NCBI RefSeq assembly: GCF_005774735.1 | Contig: NZ_VBUM01000023.1 | Coordinates: 1 to 42,053, forward strand | DNA length: 42,053 bases | DNA from: Microbacterium sp. 5K110 | GTDB taxonomy: Bacteria > Actinomycetota > Actinomycetes > Actinomycetales > Microbacteriaceae | Direction of reading: 5' to 3' | Part shown: positions 14,948-22,523 of the stretch, piece by piece | Layout of the letters: each line of letters opens with the position of its first letter | Position numbering within the stretch: the first letter of the stretch is position 1 | Made by a program: the position numbers and the translations under genes | The notes under the pieces: model-generated | The model's input: only the letters and a program-made list of their open reading frames with translations | Database searches by the model: none | Told to the model about the DNA's origin: nothing

Positions 14948-15963
14948 GCGCGGATCTTCTCGAGTCCGTCGACGAAGCGGATCGAGGGGTTCATCTCAGC
15001 GCCGTGCAGCGCCAGGAAGCGCTTCTCGCGGACGGCCGTCATGGTCGAGGTCAAGGGATCGCCCTCGAGGAAGGCGATCTTGTCGTCGAGGCGGTCGCCG
15101 GGGAACCGGTCGCGCTGCAGGTCGCCGAGCACCAGGACGTCGGGGTCGGCGGCGACGACGCTTTCCCAGCCCACCGCACGCCAGTCGTCGTTCTGATCCG
15201 AGAACACGCCGGTCATGTCGGCGCTCTTGGCCAGCAGCGCGGCGGAGCCGAGGCCGCCCGCCATGTAGGGCGTCTTGGTGTCGGCGAACCAGAAGGCCAC
15301 CGATCGCCCGCCGAAGTCGACGCCGTCCGTCGCCGCCGCCGCGCGTTCCTTCAGCGAGGCGATGAGCTTCTCGCCGCGCGCCGACACGTCGAAGATCGCG
15401 GCGAGGTCGCGGATCTCGCCGTACAGGACGTCTTCGGTCAGGGCGATCGTGCGCGTGCCGCCGCCGTTGATGCTCACCGCGCCCTCGCAGTCGGTGGGGG
15501 AGAGGTAGCTCTGGACGCCGGTCTCTTCGAAGCGATCGCGTGTGGCGACGCCGCCCTGGGCGAAGTGGCGACCGAACGAGGCGGTGACGAAGTCGGGATC
15601 CACGCCGAGGACGACCTCGTACGAGGGGGCGTTGTCCGCCAGGCGGGGCACGCGCGCGTTGGCGTCGGAGAGGGAGTCCAGGACGGGATCCGTCCAGGAT
15701 GCCGTGCCCACCATGCGGTCGGCGAGACCGAGCGAGAGCAGGATCTCGGTGGAGTTCTGGTCGAGCGAGACGACACGCTCGGGTGCGGCGTCGACCGTGA
15801 TCTCGCGCCCGCAGTTCTCGAGCGTCAGCGGGTAGGTGGTCGTCCCGTCGCCGCCGGCGGCGGCGGTCGTCTCGGGAACCGGCTCGGACGCGCCGCAGCC
15901 GGTGAGGGCGACGACGGTCGCGAGCAGAGCAGCGGGCAGAGCAAAGGCGCGGGTGTGTGGCAT
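14917..15963 (-). CDS. iron/siderophore ABC transporter substrate-binding lipoprotein
   Basis: A 348-residue binding protein of the TroA/FepB-like class III fold. The lipobox LTGC puts the lipidated cysteine at residue 23, followed by an acidic/Ala/Gly linker. The N-lobe opens with VDAAPERVVSLDQNSTEILLSLGL, typical of ferric-siderophore binding proteins. The C-lobe has ADPDVLVLGD. The ATG at 15961-15963 is chosen because GGAG lies 7 bases before it and the signal peptide starts right after; an in-frame ATG at 16002 would add 13 residues. It is the first gene of the operon, downstream of a DtxR-like box. The exact ligand (hydroxamate, catecholate, haem) cannot be read from sequence. Confidence 0.91.
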   Translation of the reverse strand: MPHTRAFALPAALLATVVALTGCGASEPVPETTAAAGGDGTTTYPLTLENCGREITVDAAPERVVSLDQNSTEILLSLGLADRMVGTASWTDPVLDSLSDANARVPRLADNAPSYEVVLGVDPDFVTASFGRHFAQGGVATRDRFEETGVQSYLSPTDCEGAVSINGGGTRTIALTEDVLYGEIRDLAAIFDVSARGEKLIASLKERAAAATDGVDFGGRSVAFWFADTKTPYMAGGLGSAALLAKSADMTGVFSDQNDDWRAVGWESVVAADPDVLVLGDLQRDRFPGDRLDDKIAFLEGDPLTSTMTAVREKRFLALHGAEMNPSIRFVDGLEKIRAWWDENRSTL

Positions 15964-16006
15964 CCGGAATCTCCGTGGGGGCGATGGGCCGGAGCGGCGC
16001 ATCGAT

Positions 16007-16025
16007 GTTGGTAAGGCTTACCTCA
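16007..16025 (-). promoter_or_regulatory. DtxR/IdeR-type iron box
   Basis: This 19-base site has the inner palindrome GGTAAGGCTTACC and matches the published DtxR/IdeR consensus (TTAGGTTAGSCTAACCTAA) at 14 of 19 positions by eye. It lies about 45 bases upstream of the binding-protein start, where it would block the operon promoter when iron is plentiful. Confidence 0.75.
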
Positions 16026-16096
16026 CTGTTTCTGGTTCTCTGCCCGAAGGTCAAATCGAAACGCCGCGCGGGGGTGGCAGCTGAGCGACGAACCAC

Positions 16097-16131
16097 TGTT
16101 GCTTCATGTGGTTTCGTGTTGTAACGTGTGG
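16097..16131 (+). promoter_or_regulatory. fructose operon promoter with four direct-repeat operator
   Basis: A clear promoter, TTGCTT (16099-16104), 17 bases, TAACGT (16122-16127), carries four copies of TGTKG at 16097, 16107, 16117 and 16127, exactly 10 bases apart. Tandem direct repeats on one face of the helix are typical of DeoR-family operators. The array covers both promoter boxes, so binding would repress. The neighbouring DeoR regulator is the likely ligand and thereby autoregulates. Confidence 0.65.
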
Positions 16132-16151
16132 GAATCTTCGAAGGGGATCCC

Positions 16152-16937
16152 GTGTACGCAATGGAGCGCCAGCAGCTCATCGAGCGCGAACTGCGCGAGA
16201 TCGGACGCGTCAGCGTCGTCGACCTCGCTCGTCGCTTCGACGTCACCACCGAGACCGTTCGTCGCGACCTCGACCGCCTCGAGCGGACGGGCGCTCTGCG
16301 GCGCGTCCACGGCGGCGCCGTCGGTGTCGACCGCGCCAGCACGACCGAGGCCTCCCTGTCCGAGCGCCGTCTGCGCCAGGGTGAGGCGAAGCGCGCGATC
16401 GGTGTCGAGGCCGCCCGGCTGCTCACCCCCGGGTTCCGTGGCTCGATCTTCATCGACGCGGGCACGACCCCGGCCGCCGTCGCTGCCGAACTGCCCCAGG
16501 TCCTCAGTGGGGGCGCCGGTGGCGTCGAGATCGTCACGCACTCGCTCGAAGCAGCGCACCTGCTCGCCGGCGACGATCGCGTCTCGCTCACGGTGATCGG
16601 CGGGAAGGTCCGCGGAGTCACCGCCGCAGCCGTCGGCGCGCACACGGTGCGCTCGATCGGCGAGCTCCGGCCGGACATCGCCTTCATCGGAACCAACGGC
16701 CTGAGCGCCGGCTTCGGACTCAGCACCCCGGACCCCGAGGAAGCCGCAGTCAAGACCGCGATCATCCACGCGGCCCGGCGCGTGGTCGTCGTGGCCGATA
16801 CCGCCAAATTCGGAGAGGAACTGCTCGTGCGCTTCGCCCGCCTCGATGAGATCGACGTGCTCGTCACCGACGGCACCCCTCCCGACGTCCTCGCGCAGGC
16901 CCTGGCCGACGCCGACGCCGAGGTGCGTGTCGCATGA
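16152..16937 (+). CDS. fruR: DeoR-family regulator of fructose utilisation
   Basis: A 261-residue DeoR/GlpR-type regulator. The N-terminal helix-turn-helix (about 5-58) has the family motif VSVVDLARRFDVTTETVRRD, then LDRLERTGALRRVHGGA. The C-terminal sugar-phosphate sensing domain has FIDAGTTPAAVAAEL and the end motif VVVVADTAKFGEELLVRFA. The GTG at 16152 is preferred because AAGGGG lies 5 bases before it and the protein then begins VYAMERQQLI, like relatives; ATG 16161 is the alternative. It heads an operon with fruK (ATGA overlap) and the fructose PTS, so the effector is most likely fructose 1-phosphate. The name rests on context as well as family. Confidence 0.88.
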   Translation: MYAMERQQLIERELREIGRVSVVDLARRFDVTTETVRRDLDRLERTGALRRVHGGAVGVDRASTTEASLSERRLRQGEAKRAIGVEAARLLTPGFRGSIFIDAGTTPAAVAAELPQVLSGGAGGVEIVTHSLEAAHLLAGDDRVSLTVIGGKVRGVTAAAVGAHTVRSIGELRPDIAFIGTNGLSAGFGLSTPDPEEAAVKTAIIHAARRVVVVADTAKFGEELLVRFARLDEIDVLVTDGTPPDVLAQALADADAEVRVA

Positions 16938-17899
16938 TCGTCACCCTGACCGCCAACCCGTCGGCCGACCGGGCCGTGCTCCTGCCCGGCCCGCTCGTCC
17001 CGGGTGAGGTCCAGCGCGCCGACTCCTCCCGCGAGGATGCCGGGGGCAAGGGTGTCAACGTCGCCCGCGTCGTCTCCGCCGCGGGTGCGCCTGCGCGCGC
17101 CGTCGTTCCCGTCAACGACCACGACCCGTACCGACTGCTGCTCGACGACACCGGCGTGGCGCTCGACATCGTGCCCGTCGCGGGCCGCGCCCGCGCGAAC
17201 CTGACGATCACCGACCCGCTCGGCGAGACGACGAAGCTCAACCTCCCCGGCGCCCAGCTGTCGGCGGACGAGGCGGCCGCGCTCACCGCCGGCGTCGTCT
17301 GCGCGGCCGAGGGCGCGACGTGGCTCGTGCTGGCCGGTTCGCTCCCGCCCGGTGTGCCCGAGACGTTCTACGCCGACCTCATCTCCGCGGTGCGCGCGCG
17401 CTGGGGCTCCGTCGCCCCGCGGATCGCCGTGGATGCGTCGGGCCCGGCCCTGGCCGCGGTCGTCGCCACCGCGCGCCCCGACCTCATCAAGCCGAACCAC
17501 GAAGAGCTCGCCGAACTGGTCGGCGAGGACGCGGCGGTCGACGACGACGTGATCGGCGCGGCGACGCGCCGGGCGGCCGCTCTCGTCCCCGAGCGGGTGG
17601 CATCCGCTCTCGTCACACTCGGTGCCGATGGCGCGCTCCTCTTCGACGCCGATGGCGCGTGGCGGGGACGCGCCCCCAAGATCCAGGTCGCGAGCACGGT
17701 CGGCGCGGGCGACAGCTCGCTCGCCGGCTACCTGCTCGCCGACCTCGAAGGGGCGACCGCCCCCGACCGTCTCGCCCGCAGCATCGCGTACGGCGCAGCT
17801 GCGGCGACCCTGCCGGGGACGCAGGCCCCGACACCGGCGGATCTGCCCTCGGGCCCGATCGCCGTGACCGCTTTCTCCACCTCCACCGCAACATCCTGA
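16934..17899 (+). CDS. fruK: 1-phosphofructokinase
   Basis: A 321-residue PfkB-family kinase that phosphorylates fructose 1-phosphate to fructose 1,6-bisphosphate. The N-terminal signature is DAGGKGVNVARV (about residues 35-46), the substrate site has GSLPPGVP, and the C-terminal PfkB signature is VGAGDSSLAGYL with the catalytic Asp in GAGD. LIKPNHEELAELVG is typical of the FruK/LacC branch. The ATG overlaps the regulator stop by 4 bases, and the PTS gene begins 21 bases downstream. Fructose enters as fructose 1-phosphate through the adjacent EII, so the two genes act in sequence. Confidence 0.95.
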   Translation: MIVTLTANPSADRAVLLPGPLVPGEVQRADSSREDAGGKGVNVARVVSAAGAPARAVVPVNDHDPYRLLLDDTGVALDIVPVAGRARANLTITDPLGETTKLNLPGAQLSADEAAALTAGVVCAAEGATWLVLAGSLPPGVPETFYADLISAVRARWGSVAPRIAVDASGPALAAVVATARPDLIKPNHEELAELVGEDAAVDDDVIGAATRRAAALVPERVASALVTLGADGALLFDADGAWRGRAPKIQVASTVGAGDSSLAGYLLADLEGATAPDRLARSIAYGAAAATLPGTQAPTPADLPSGPIAVTAFSTSTATS

Positions 17900-17919
17900 C
17901 CACGAAAGGTCACAAGACA

Positions 17920-19986
17920 ATGTCCGAGATCATCACACCGGAGCTCGTCAGCCTCGACGCGCCCCTGGGGGCCGACAAGCAGTCGGTCATCCGTGCTCTG
18001 GCCGAGCGCGTCGTCGCGCAGGGCCGCGCGACCAGTGCGCAGGAGCTCTTCGACGACGCCTGGGCCCGCGAACAGAAGGACGAGACCGGACTCCCCGGCG
18101 GCATCGGCATCCCGCACGCGCGCAGCGCCTCGGTCACCGAGCCGACGCTCGCCTTCGCCCGTCTGACGCCCGGCGTCGACTTCGGTGCTCCCGACGGGCC
18201 CGCCGACATCGTGTTCCTCATCGCGGCGCCCGCCGGAGCCGACGAGGCGCACCTGGCGGTGCTGTCGCAGCTCGCCCGCAGCCTCATGAAGCCCGAGTTC
18301 ACAGCGGGACTCCGCTCCGCCGTGAGCCCCGCCGACGCGGTGCGCATCATCACGGATGCCGTGACCCCCGCGCCCGCTCCGGCCGAGGCCCCCGCGCCCG
18401 CTCCCGCCGCGGCGACCCGCGCCGAGGCCCGCACGGCCACCGCGACGAAGACGACGAAGATCGTCGCCGTCACCGCGTGCGCCACCGGCATCGCGCACAC
18501 GTTCATGGCCGCCGATGCGCTCACCGCCGCGGGCCTCGAGGCCGACGGCGTCGAGCTCGTCGTCGAGCCGCAGGGGTCGAGCGGCTACAAGGCCCTGCCG
18601 CAGAGCGTCATCGACGACGCCGACGCCGTGATCTTCGCCGTCGACGTCGACGTCCGCGAGCCCCAGCGCTTCGCGGGCAAGCCCGTCGTGCGCGCCGGTG
18701 TGAAGCGCGGCATCGAGCAGCCGAAGCAGCTCATCGCCGAGGCCGTCGCGGCGTCGCAGAACCCGAACGCCGCGCGCGTGCAGGGCGGTGCCGCCGGTGC
18801 CTCGGCGTCGGACGCCCCCGTCGCCCAGCAGTCCGTGGGTCGCCGCATCCAGCGCTGGCTCCTCACCGGTGTCAGCTACATGATCCCGTTCGTCGCCGGT
18901 GGCGGTCTGCTCATCGCCCTGGGCTTCCTGCTCGGCGGTTACCAGGTCACGCAGAACGCGGCCAACGTCATCATCCAGAACTCGCTGTGGGACCTCCCGA
19001 CCGAGGGCATCACCTCGCCGCTCGGACCGGTGGGTCAGTACCTCGGTTCGGTCGCCTTCATGATCGGTGCGACGTCGATGGGCTTCATCGTCGCCGTGCT
19101 CGCGGGCTTCATCGCGTACGCGATCGCCGACCGTCCCGGTATCGCCCCCGGCTTCGTCGCCGGTGCCGTCGCCGTGCTCATGAACGCCGGCTTCATCGGC
19201 GGCATCATCGGCGGTCTTCTCGCCGGTTTCATCGCGTGGTGGCTCGGCCGCTTCGACGCACCCCGCTGGTTGCGCGGACTGATGCCCGTCGTCATCGTGC
19301 CGTTCCTCGGCTCGATCTTCGCCTCGGGCTTGATGATCCTCTTCCTCGGCCGCCCGATCGCCGCCCTCATGGCGGCGCTCACCGAGGGCCTCACCTCGCT
19401 CGCGGCGTCGAGCGCCGGTGCCATCGTGCTCGGTGTCATCCTCGGCCTCATGATGTGCTTCGACCTCGGTGGACCCGTCAACAAGGTCGCGTACGTCTTC
19501 GCGACGACGGGCCTGGCCGCGGCGACCCAGACCAACACCGCGCCGTACCTGATCATGGCCGCCGTCATGGCCGCGGGCATGGTGCCGCCGCTCGCGATGG
19601 CCCTGGCATCCACGGTCCTGGCCCGGGGCAAGTTCACGCCGGTCGAGCGCGAGAACGGTGCGGCCGCGTGGCTGCTCGGCGCCTCCTTCATCTCCGAGGG
19701 CGCGATCCCGTTCGCCGCGGCCGACCCGCTGCGCGTCATCCCCGCCTCGATGGTGGGCGGCGCGATCACGGGAGGCCTCAGCATGCTGTTCGCCGTGCAG
19801 TCGTACGCGCCGCACGGCGGGGTGTTCGTCTTCTTCGCGATCAACCCGTTCTGGGGTTTTGCCCTCGCAATCGCGGCGGGTACGGTCGTGACGGCGCTGC
19901 TCGTCGTCGCTCTCAAGCGCATCGGTCGCCGCACCCAGGACTCCGCCGTCACCGAGGCCGCTCCGGCCGCCTCCGTCGCCGCCTAA
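17920..19986 (+). CDS. fruA: PTS fructose transporter subunit EIIABC
   Basis: A 688-residue fused phosphotransferase permease with all domains in the order EIIA-EIIB-EIIC. EIIA (about 1-148) has the phosphorylated His66 in GIGIPHAR. An Ala-Pro-rich linker follows (about 149-178). EIIB (about 179-280) has the phosphocysteine C187 in TACATGIAHTF. EIIC (about 300-670) is polytopic, starting WLLTGVSYMIPFVAGGG and including FDLGGPVNKVAYVF and GAIPFAAADPLRVIP. The ATG at 17920 follows GAAAGG. It imports fructose as fructose 1-phosphate, using phosphate from the HPr encoded next. Enzyme I is not in this window and must lie elsewhere. Confidence 0.96.
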   Translation: MSEIITPELVSLDAPLGADKQSVIRALAERVVAQGRATSAQELFDDAWAREQKDETGLPGGIGIPHARSASVTEPTLAFARLTPGVDFGAPDGPADIVFLIAAPAGADEAHLAVLSQLARSLMKPEFTAGLRSAVSPADAVRIITDAVTPAPAPAEAPAPAPAAATRAEARTATATKTTKIVAVTACATGIAHTFMAADALTAAGLEADGVELVVEPQGSSGYKALPQSVIDDADAVIFAVDVDVREPQRFAGKPVVRAGVKRGIEQPKQLIAEAVAASQNPNAARVQGGAAGASASDAPVAQQSVGRRIQRWLLTGVSYMIPFVAGGGLLIALGFLLGGYQVTQNAANVIIQNSLWDLPTEGITSPLGPVGQYLGSVAFMIGATSMGFIVAVLAGFIAYAIADRPGIAPGFVAGAVAVLMNAGFIGGIIGGLLAGFIAWWLGRFDAPRWLRGLMPVVIVPFLGSIFASGLMILFLGRPIAALMAALTEGLTSLAASSAGAIVLGVILGLMMCFDLGGPVNKVAYVFATTGLAAATQTNTAPYLIMAAVMAAGMVPPLAMALASTVLARGKFTPVERENGAAAWLLGASFISEGAIPFAAADPLRVIPASMVGGAITGGLSMLFAVQSYAPHGGVFVFFAINPFWGFALAIAAGTVVTALLVVALKRIGRRTQDSAVTEAAPAASVAA

Positions 19987-20013
19987 GCCCCCATCGGTTC
20001 GAAAGGAATCACC

Positions 20014-20283
20014 ATGGCAGAACGTCAGGCCACCATCGCCAGCAGCTCCGGACTCCACGCCCGTCCCGCGAAGCTGTTCGTGCAGGCCGTGCAGGAGAAG
20101 AAGATCCCCGTCACCATCTCGGCCGACGGCGGCGCCGACCTCAACGCCGGCAGCATCCTCTCGCTCATGGGTCTCGGCGCCGGTCACGGCACCGTCGTGA
20201 CGCTGAAGGCCGAGGGCGAGGGCGCCGAGCAGGCGCTCGACGAGCTCGTCGCCCTGCTGGAGACGGACCTCGACGCGCAGTAA
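20014..20283 (+). CDS. ptsH: phosphocarrier protein HPr
   Basis: An 89-residue HPr. The phosphorylated His15 lies in SSGLHARPA. The second conserved segment LNAGSILSLMGLG holds Ser47 at the place of the regulatory serine of Firmicutes HPr, but with Gly before it. HPr kinase is not generally known in this phylum, so regulation through this serine is doubtful. AAAGGA precedes the ATG. It is the last gene of the fructose operon, 27 bases after EIIABC, and a strong hairpin follows. Confidence 0.96.
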   Translation: MAERQATIASSSGLHARPAKLFVQAVQEKKIPVTISADGGADLNAGSILSLMGLGAGHGTVVTLKAEGEGAEQALDELVALLETDLDAQ

Positions 20284-20296
20284 GCCTCTCTGCACG

Positions 20297-20345
20297 AAAC
20301 ACCGGATGCCACGGCCCCAGGGGTCATGGCATCCGGTGTTTCCGT
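20297..20345 (+). terminator. terminator of the fructose operon
   Basis: A 15-bp perfect stem (20297-20311 with 20327-20341) closes a 15-base loop that itself contains CCCC and GGGG, and ends in TTTCC. The stem contains the GGATGCC/GGCATCC word pair. AAA on the left arm makes it also usable from the opposite strand for the MBL gene. Confidence 0.75.
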
Positions 20346-20351
20346 GTGCGG

Positions 20352-20428
20352 GCGGCACAACTCCTGCAGGAACCCGGCCGCGCGGGTGTCGTGGGCAGCA
20401 GACGCCGGTTCTGCCGGAGTTGTGCGGC
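20352..20428. repeat. long imperfect inverted repeat between HPr and the MBL gene
   Basis: Left arm 20352-20373 and right arm 20408-20428 are complementary apart from a few mismatches and one bulge, sharing GCACAACTCC with GGAGTTGTGC. The 34-base spacer is GC-rich. The right arm ends exactly at the MBL stop codon. It is separate from the terminator just upstream. It looks like a REP- or MITE-like palindrome, but only one copy occurs in the window. Confidence 0.6.
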
Positions 20429-21067
20429 TCAGACCTCGGTCGAGTCGCCGGGCTGCAGATCGACGAAGGTCCCGCCGTTCTGCTCGACGGCCCAGGTAAG
20501 GCGGGCGTTGCCCATCTGCTTTCCGGCGACGGAGAGGGTCATGTCGTGGGTGGCGAAGGCGCGCGCGGGCTTGACCGCGAGCACGAAGTCCATCGCCTCG
20601 GAGATCTTGAGCCACGGCGCGCCGACGGGAGCGGCGAGGAGCGCGACCTCGGTGTGCTTCGGAACGGCGTACGAATCGCCCGGGTAGTACAGCGCGTCGT
20701 TGACGAGCACGCCGACGTTGTCGACGACGGGGATCGACTCGTGGATGACCTCATGGCGGCCGCCGAAGAACTTCAGGTGGAACGGGGCGAGGTCCAGGGT
20801 GTCGCCGGGGTTCACCGCCGCGATCTCGAAGCCGGCGGCGGCCTTCTGCACGCCTTCCGGGCCGTAGATCGGCACGCCCGGGTGCGCCTTCTGCAGGCGG
20901 GTGAGGTGCTCGGGCGTCCAGTGGTCGGGGTGCTCGTGCGTGATGACGACGCCGACGAGGCCCGTGAGGTCCTCGAGCGGCGAAGTGAAGCTGCCGGGGT
21001 CGATGACGAGGGTGTGGCCCGCCTCGGCGACGACGAGGGCGGCGTGTTCGTGTTTGGTGACCTGCAT
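20429..21067 (-). CDS. MBL-fold metal-dependent hydrolase
   Basis: A 212-residue metallo-beta-lactamase-fold protein of the UlaG-like/YtkL branch. The metal-binding motif is HEHPDH (His44, His46, Asp48, His49), a third site histidine lies in GRHEVIHE, and the aspartate in YYPGDSY. The N-terminus KHEHAALVVAEAGHTLVIDPG is typical of small housekeeping members of this branch. Natural substrates of these are mostly unknown. It stands alone, convergent with the fructose operon, and shares the terminator and palindrome region downstream. Its upstream neighbour on the other strand is tRNA-Glu. Confidence 0.9.
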   Translation of the reverse strand: MQVTKHEHAALVVAEAGHTLVIDPGSFTSPLEDLTGLVGVVITHEHPDHWTPEHLTRLQKAHPGVPIYGPEGVQKAAAGFEIAAVNPGDTLDLAPFHLKFFGGRHEVIHESIPVVDNVGVLVNDALYYPGDSYAVPKHTEVALLAAPVGAPWLKISEAMDFVLAVKPARAFATHDMTLSVAGKQMGNARLTWAVEQNGGTFVDLQPGDSTEV

Positions 21068-21200
21068 GCCGTCGAGTCAACTCCGCGGCGGGGGAGGCTG
21101 CAACCGCTGGACGGGGAGCGATCCGGATGCCAGGGGATGAACGTCTTGCGTCCGCCCTTCCCTTCGGGCCGGTCCCGCGATACGGTGGGCCGGACACGCC

Positions 21201-21225
21201 CGGGCTGCGAGTCATTCGCGGCCCG
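21201..21225 (+). other. hairpin upstream of the tRNA-Glu promoter
   Basis: A 10-bp stem with one G-T pair (21201-21210 with 21216-21225) and a 5-base loop is followed by ATTTG. It ends just before the -35 of tRNA-Glu. No gene on this strand ends here, so a terminator role is unclear; it may insulate the tRNA promoter. Confidence 0.4.
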
Positions 21226-21227
21226 AT

Positions 21228-21257
21228 TTGTCGTGCGCCGCATCCGTAGTGCATACT
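21228..21257 (+). promoter_or_regulatory. promoter of tRNA-Glu
   Basis: TTGTCG (21228-21233) and CATACT (21252-21257) are 18 bases apart. Transcription would start near 21264, about 10 bases before the tRNA. Confidence 0.6.
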
Positions 21258-21273
21258 TGAACGGTTGCGACGC

Positions 21274-21349
21274 GGCCCCATCGTATAGCGGCCTAGTACG
21301 CCGCCCTCTCACGGCGGTAACGCGGGTTCGAATCCCGCTGGGGTCACCA
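21274..21349 (+). tRNA. tRNA-Glu (anticodon CTC)
   Basis: The sequence forms a full cloverleaf: acceptor GGCCCCA with TGGGGTC, anticodon stem CCGCC with GGCGG, and loop CTCTCAC giving anticodon CTC (reads GAG). The T arm is CGGGTTCGAATCCCG. The discriminator is A and CCA is encoded. Confidence 0.96.
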
Positions 21350-21355
21350 ACATGA

Positions 21356-21392
21356 GAAAGAGCCTCGACCGAATGGTCGGGGCTCTTTCGTT
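21356..21392 (+). terminator. terminator of tRNA-Glu
   Basis: A 15-bp stem with one G-T pair (21356-21370 with 21375-21389) and a GAAT loop; the right arm ends in CTCTTTC followed by GTTG. The T run is inside the stem, a common form. Confidence 0.75.
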
Positions 21393-21426
21393 GCGTCGGC
21401 ACGCCCGCGCACGGGGCGCGAACGGA

Positions 21427-21454
21427 ATCGGATGCCGTGAACGTGGCATCCGAT
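21427..21454 (-). terminator. terminator of the sigma factor/DUF4349 operon
   Basis: A perfect 10-bp stem (21427-21436 with 21445-21454) with an 8-base loop lies 14 bases past the DUF4349 stop. Its arms contain GGATGCC and GGCATCC. On the minus strand there is no real T run, so it may need Rho or act in RNA stability. Confidence 0.5.
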
Positions 21455-21467
21455 CGCGTCGAGGCGA

Positions 21468-22523
21468 TTACCCCTCGTTGCTCGCGCGTCGCCGGCGGAT
21501 CAGCCGCCGCACGCCCCACACGATCACGAAAGCCACCGCGCCCACGGCGATCCACGGCAGCAGGAACCCGAGTCCGATCACGGTTCCGTTGAGTGTTGCG
21601 ACGAGGCCGTTCCACCCGGCCACGAGCCCGTCGCCGAAGCCGGCGGGGTCGGCGGCCACCGTCTGCGAGCGCTCGGTCAGCTGAACGCTGAGCGACGACA
21701 TCGCCACTTGCGATTCGATGGAGTTCAGCACCTGCCGGTCGGAGTCGAGCTGCGCCTGCCGCTCCGCGAGCGCGGATTCGGCGGCGATGAGGTCGGACAC
21801 CGACCCGGCCTGCGCCATGAGCTCGGTGAGACGGGCGACGGATGCCTCGCCGGCGGCGACGCGAGCCCGGAGGTCGACCGTCTGCTCGGTGACGTCGGAG
21901 CGGTTCACGCTCGTCGCCGTCACATCGCCCACGGCGGAGAGGCCGTCCATCACCGAGGCGAGCGCATCGGCGGGGACCCGGACCGTGATCCACGCCGACG
22001 ACGCGGTCGGCTGCGACATCCCGCCGTCGAGCGGGACGACGCCGATGCCCCCGCCCAGCTGCGACGACTCCACGTATCCACCGGCCGAGGTGGCGGCATC
22101 CGAGATCTTCGCGATCGCGGCGGTGACGTCGTCCACCGCGACCGTGCTCGATCCGGTGGCGACGATGTCGCGCGACGCCGATCCATCGACGCCGGATGCG
22201 GCCGACGCGTCGCCAGAGATCGCGGCACCGCTCATGTCGCGGAGGCCTTCCGCCGATTCGCCGGTGCTCAGACCGGGGACGGCCGCGCCTCCCGCTTCGC
22301 TCACGCCCACGACGGACGAGCCGCCGGTGCTCGTCGGCGACGTCAGGGCCGGGCCGACGACGGCGGCCACGACGACGACGGCCGCTGCGGCGCCGACGCC
22401 CGTCCACACGGCGCGGCGGCGGCGCCGACGTGCGGTCCGCTCGTCGGCGATCCGGGCGAAGACGGCGGTCTCGATGGCATCCACCCGGTCGTCGCGGAGC
22501 GGGGGGAGGGTGGGCGTGGTCAT
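21468..22523 (-). CDS. DUF4349 domain-containing membrane protein
   Basis: A 351-residue protein. Residues 1-40 are cytoplasmic and charged (AIETAVFARIADERTARRRR). A membrane helix follows (about 41-63), then a Ser/Gly/Thr-rich linker. The DUF4349 region runs from about 110 to 310, with IVATGSSTVAVDDV, AGGYVESSQ, WITVRVPAD and a coiled coil (TELMAQAGSVSDLIAAESAL). A second membrane helix and an RRLIRRRR tail close it. DUF4349 proteins are of unknown function. The start overlaps the stop of an ECF sigma factor by 4 bases. The N-terminal region before the first helix resembles the cytoplasmic part of membrane anti-sigma factors in position and charge, so the protein may regulate that sigma factor; this is inference. 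Confidence 0.85.
   Translation of the reverse strand: MTTPTLPPLRDDRVDAIETAVFARIADERTARRRRRRAVWTGVGAAAAVVVVAAVVGPALTSPTSTGGSSVVGVSEAGGAAVPGLSTGESAEGLRDMSGAAISGDASAASGVDGSASRDIVATGSSTVAVDDVTAAIAKISDAATSAGGYVESSQLGGGIGVVPLDGGMSQPTASSAWITVRVPADALASVMDGLSAVGDVTATSVNRSDVTEQTVDLRARVAAGEASVARLTELMAQAGSVSDLIAAESALAERQAQLDSDRQVLNSIESQVAMSSLSVQLTERSQTVAADPAGFGDGLVAGWNGLVATLNGTVIGLGFLLPWIAVGAVAFVIVWGVRRLIRRRRASNEG

Noticed and set aside
14996..17920. 974-codon open frame on the minus strand
   Set aside because: It is out of frame with the binding-protein gene and antisense to fruR and fruK; low-complexity Arg-rich translation.
17728..20358. 876-codon open frame on the minus strand
   Set aside because: Antisense to the fructose PTS and HPr genes, which have clear domains.
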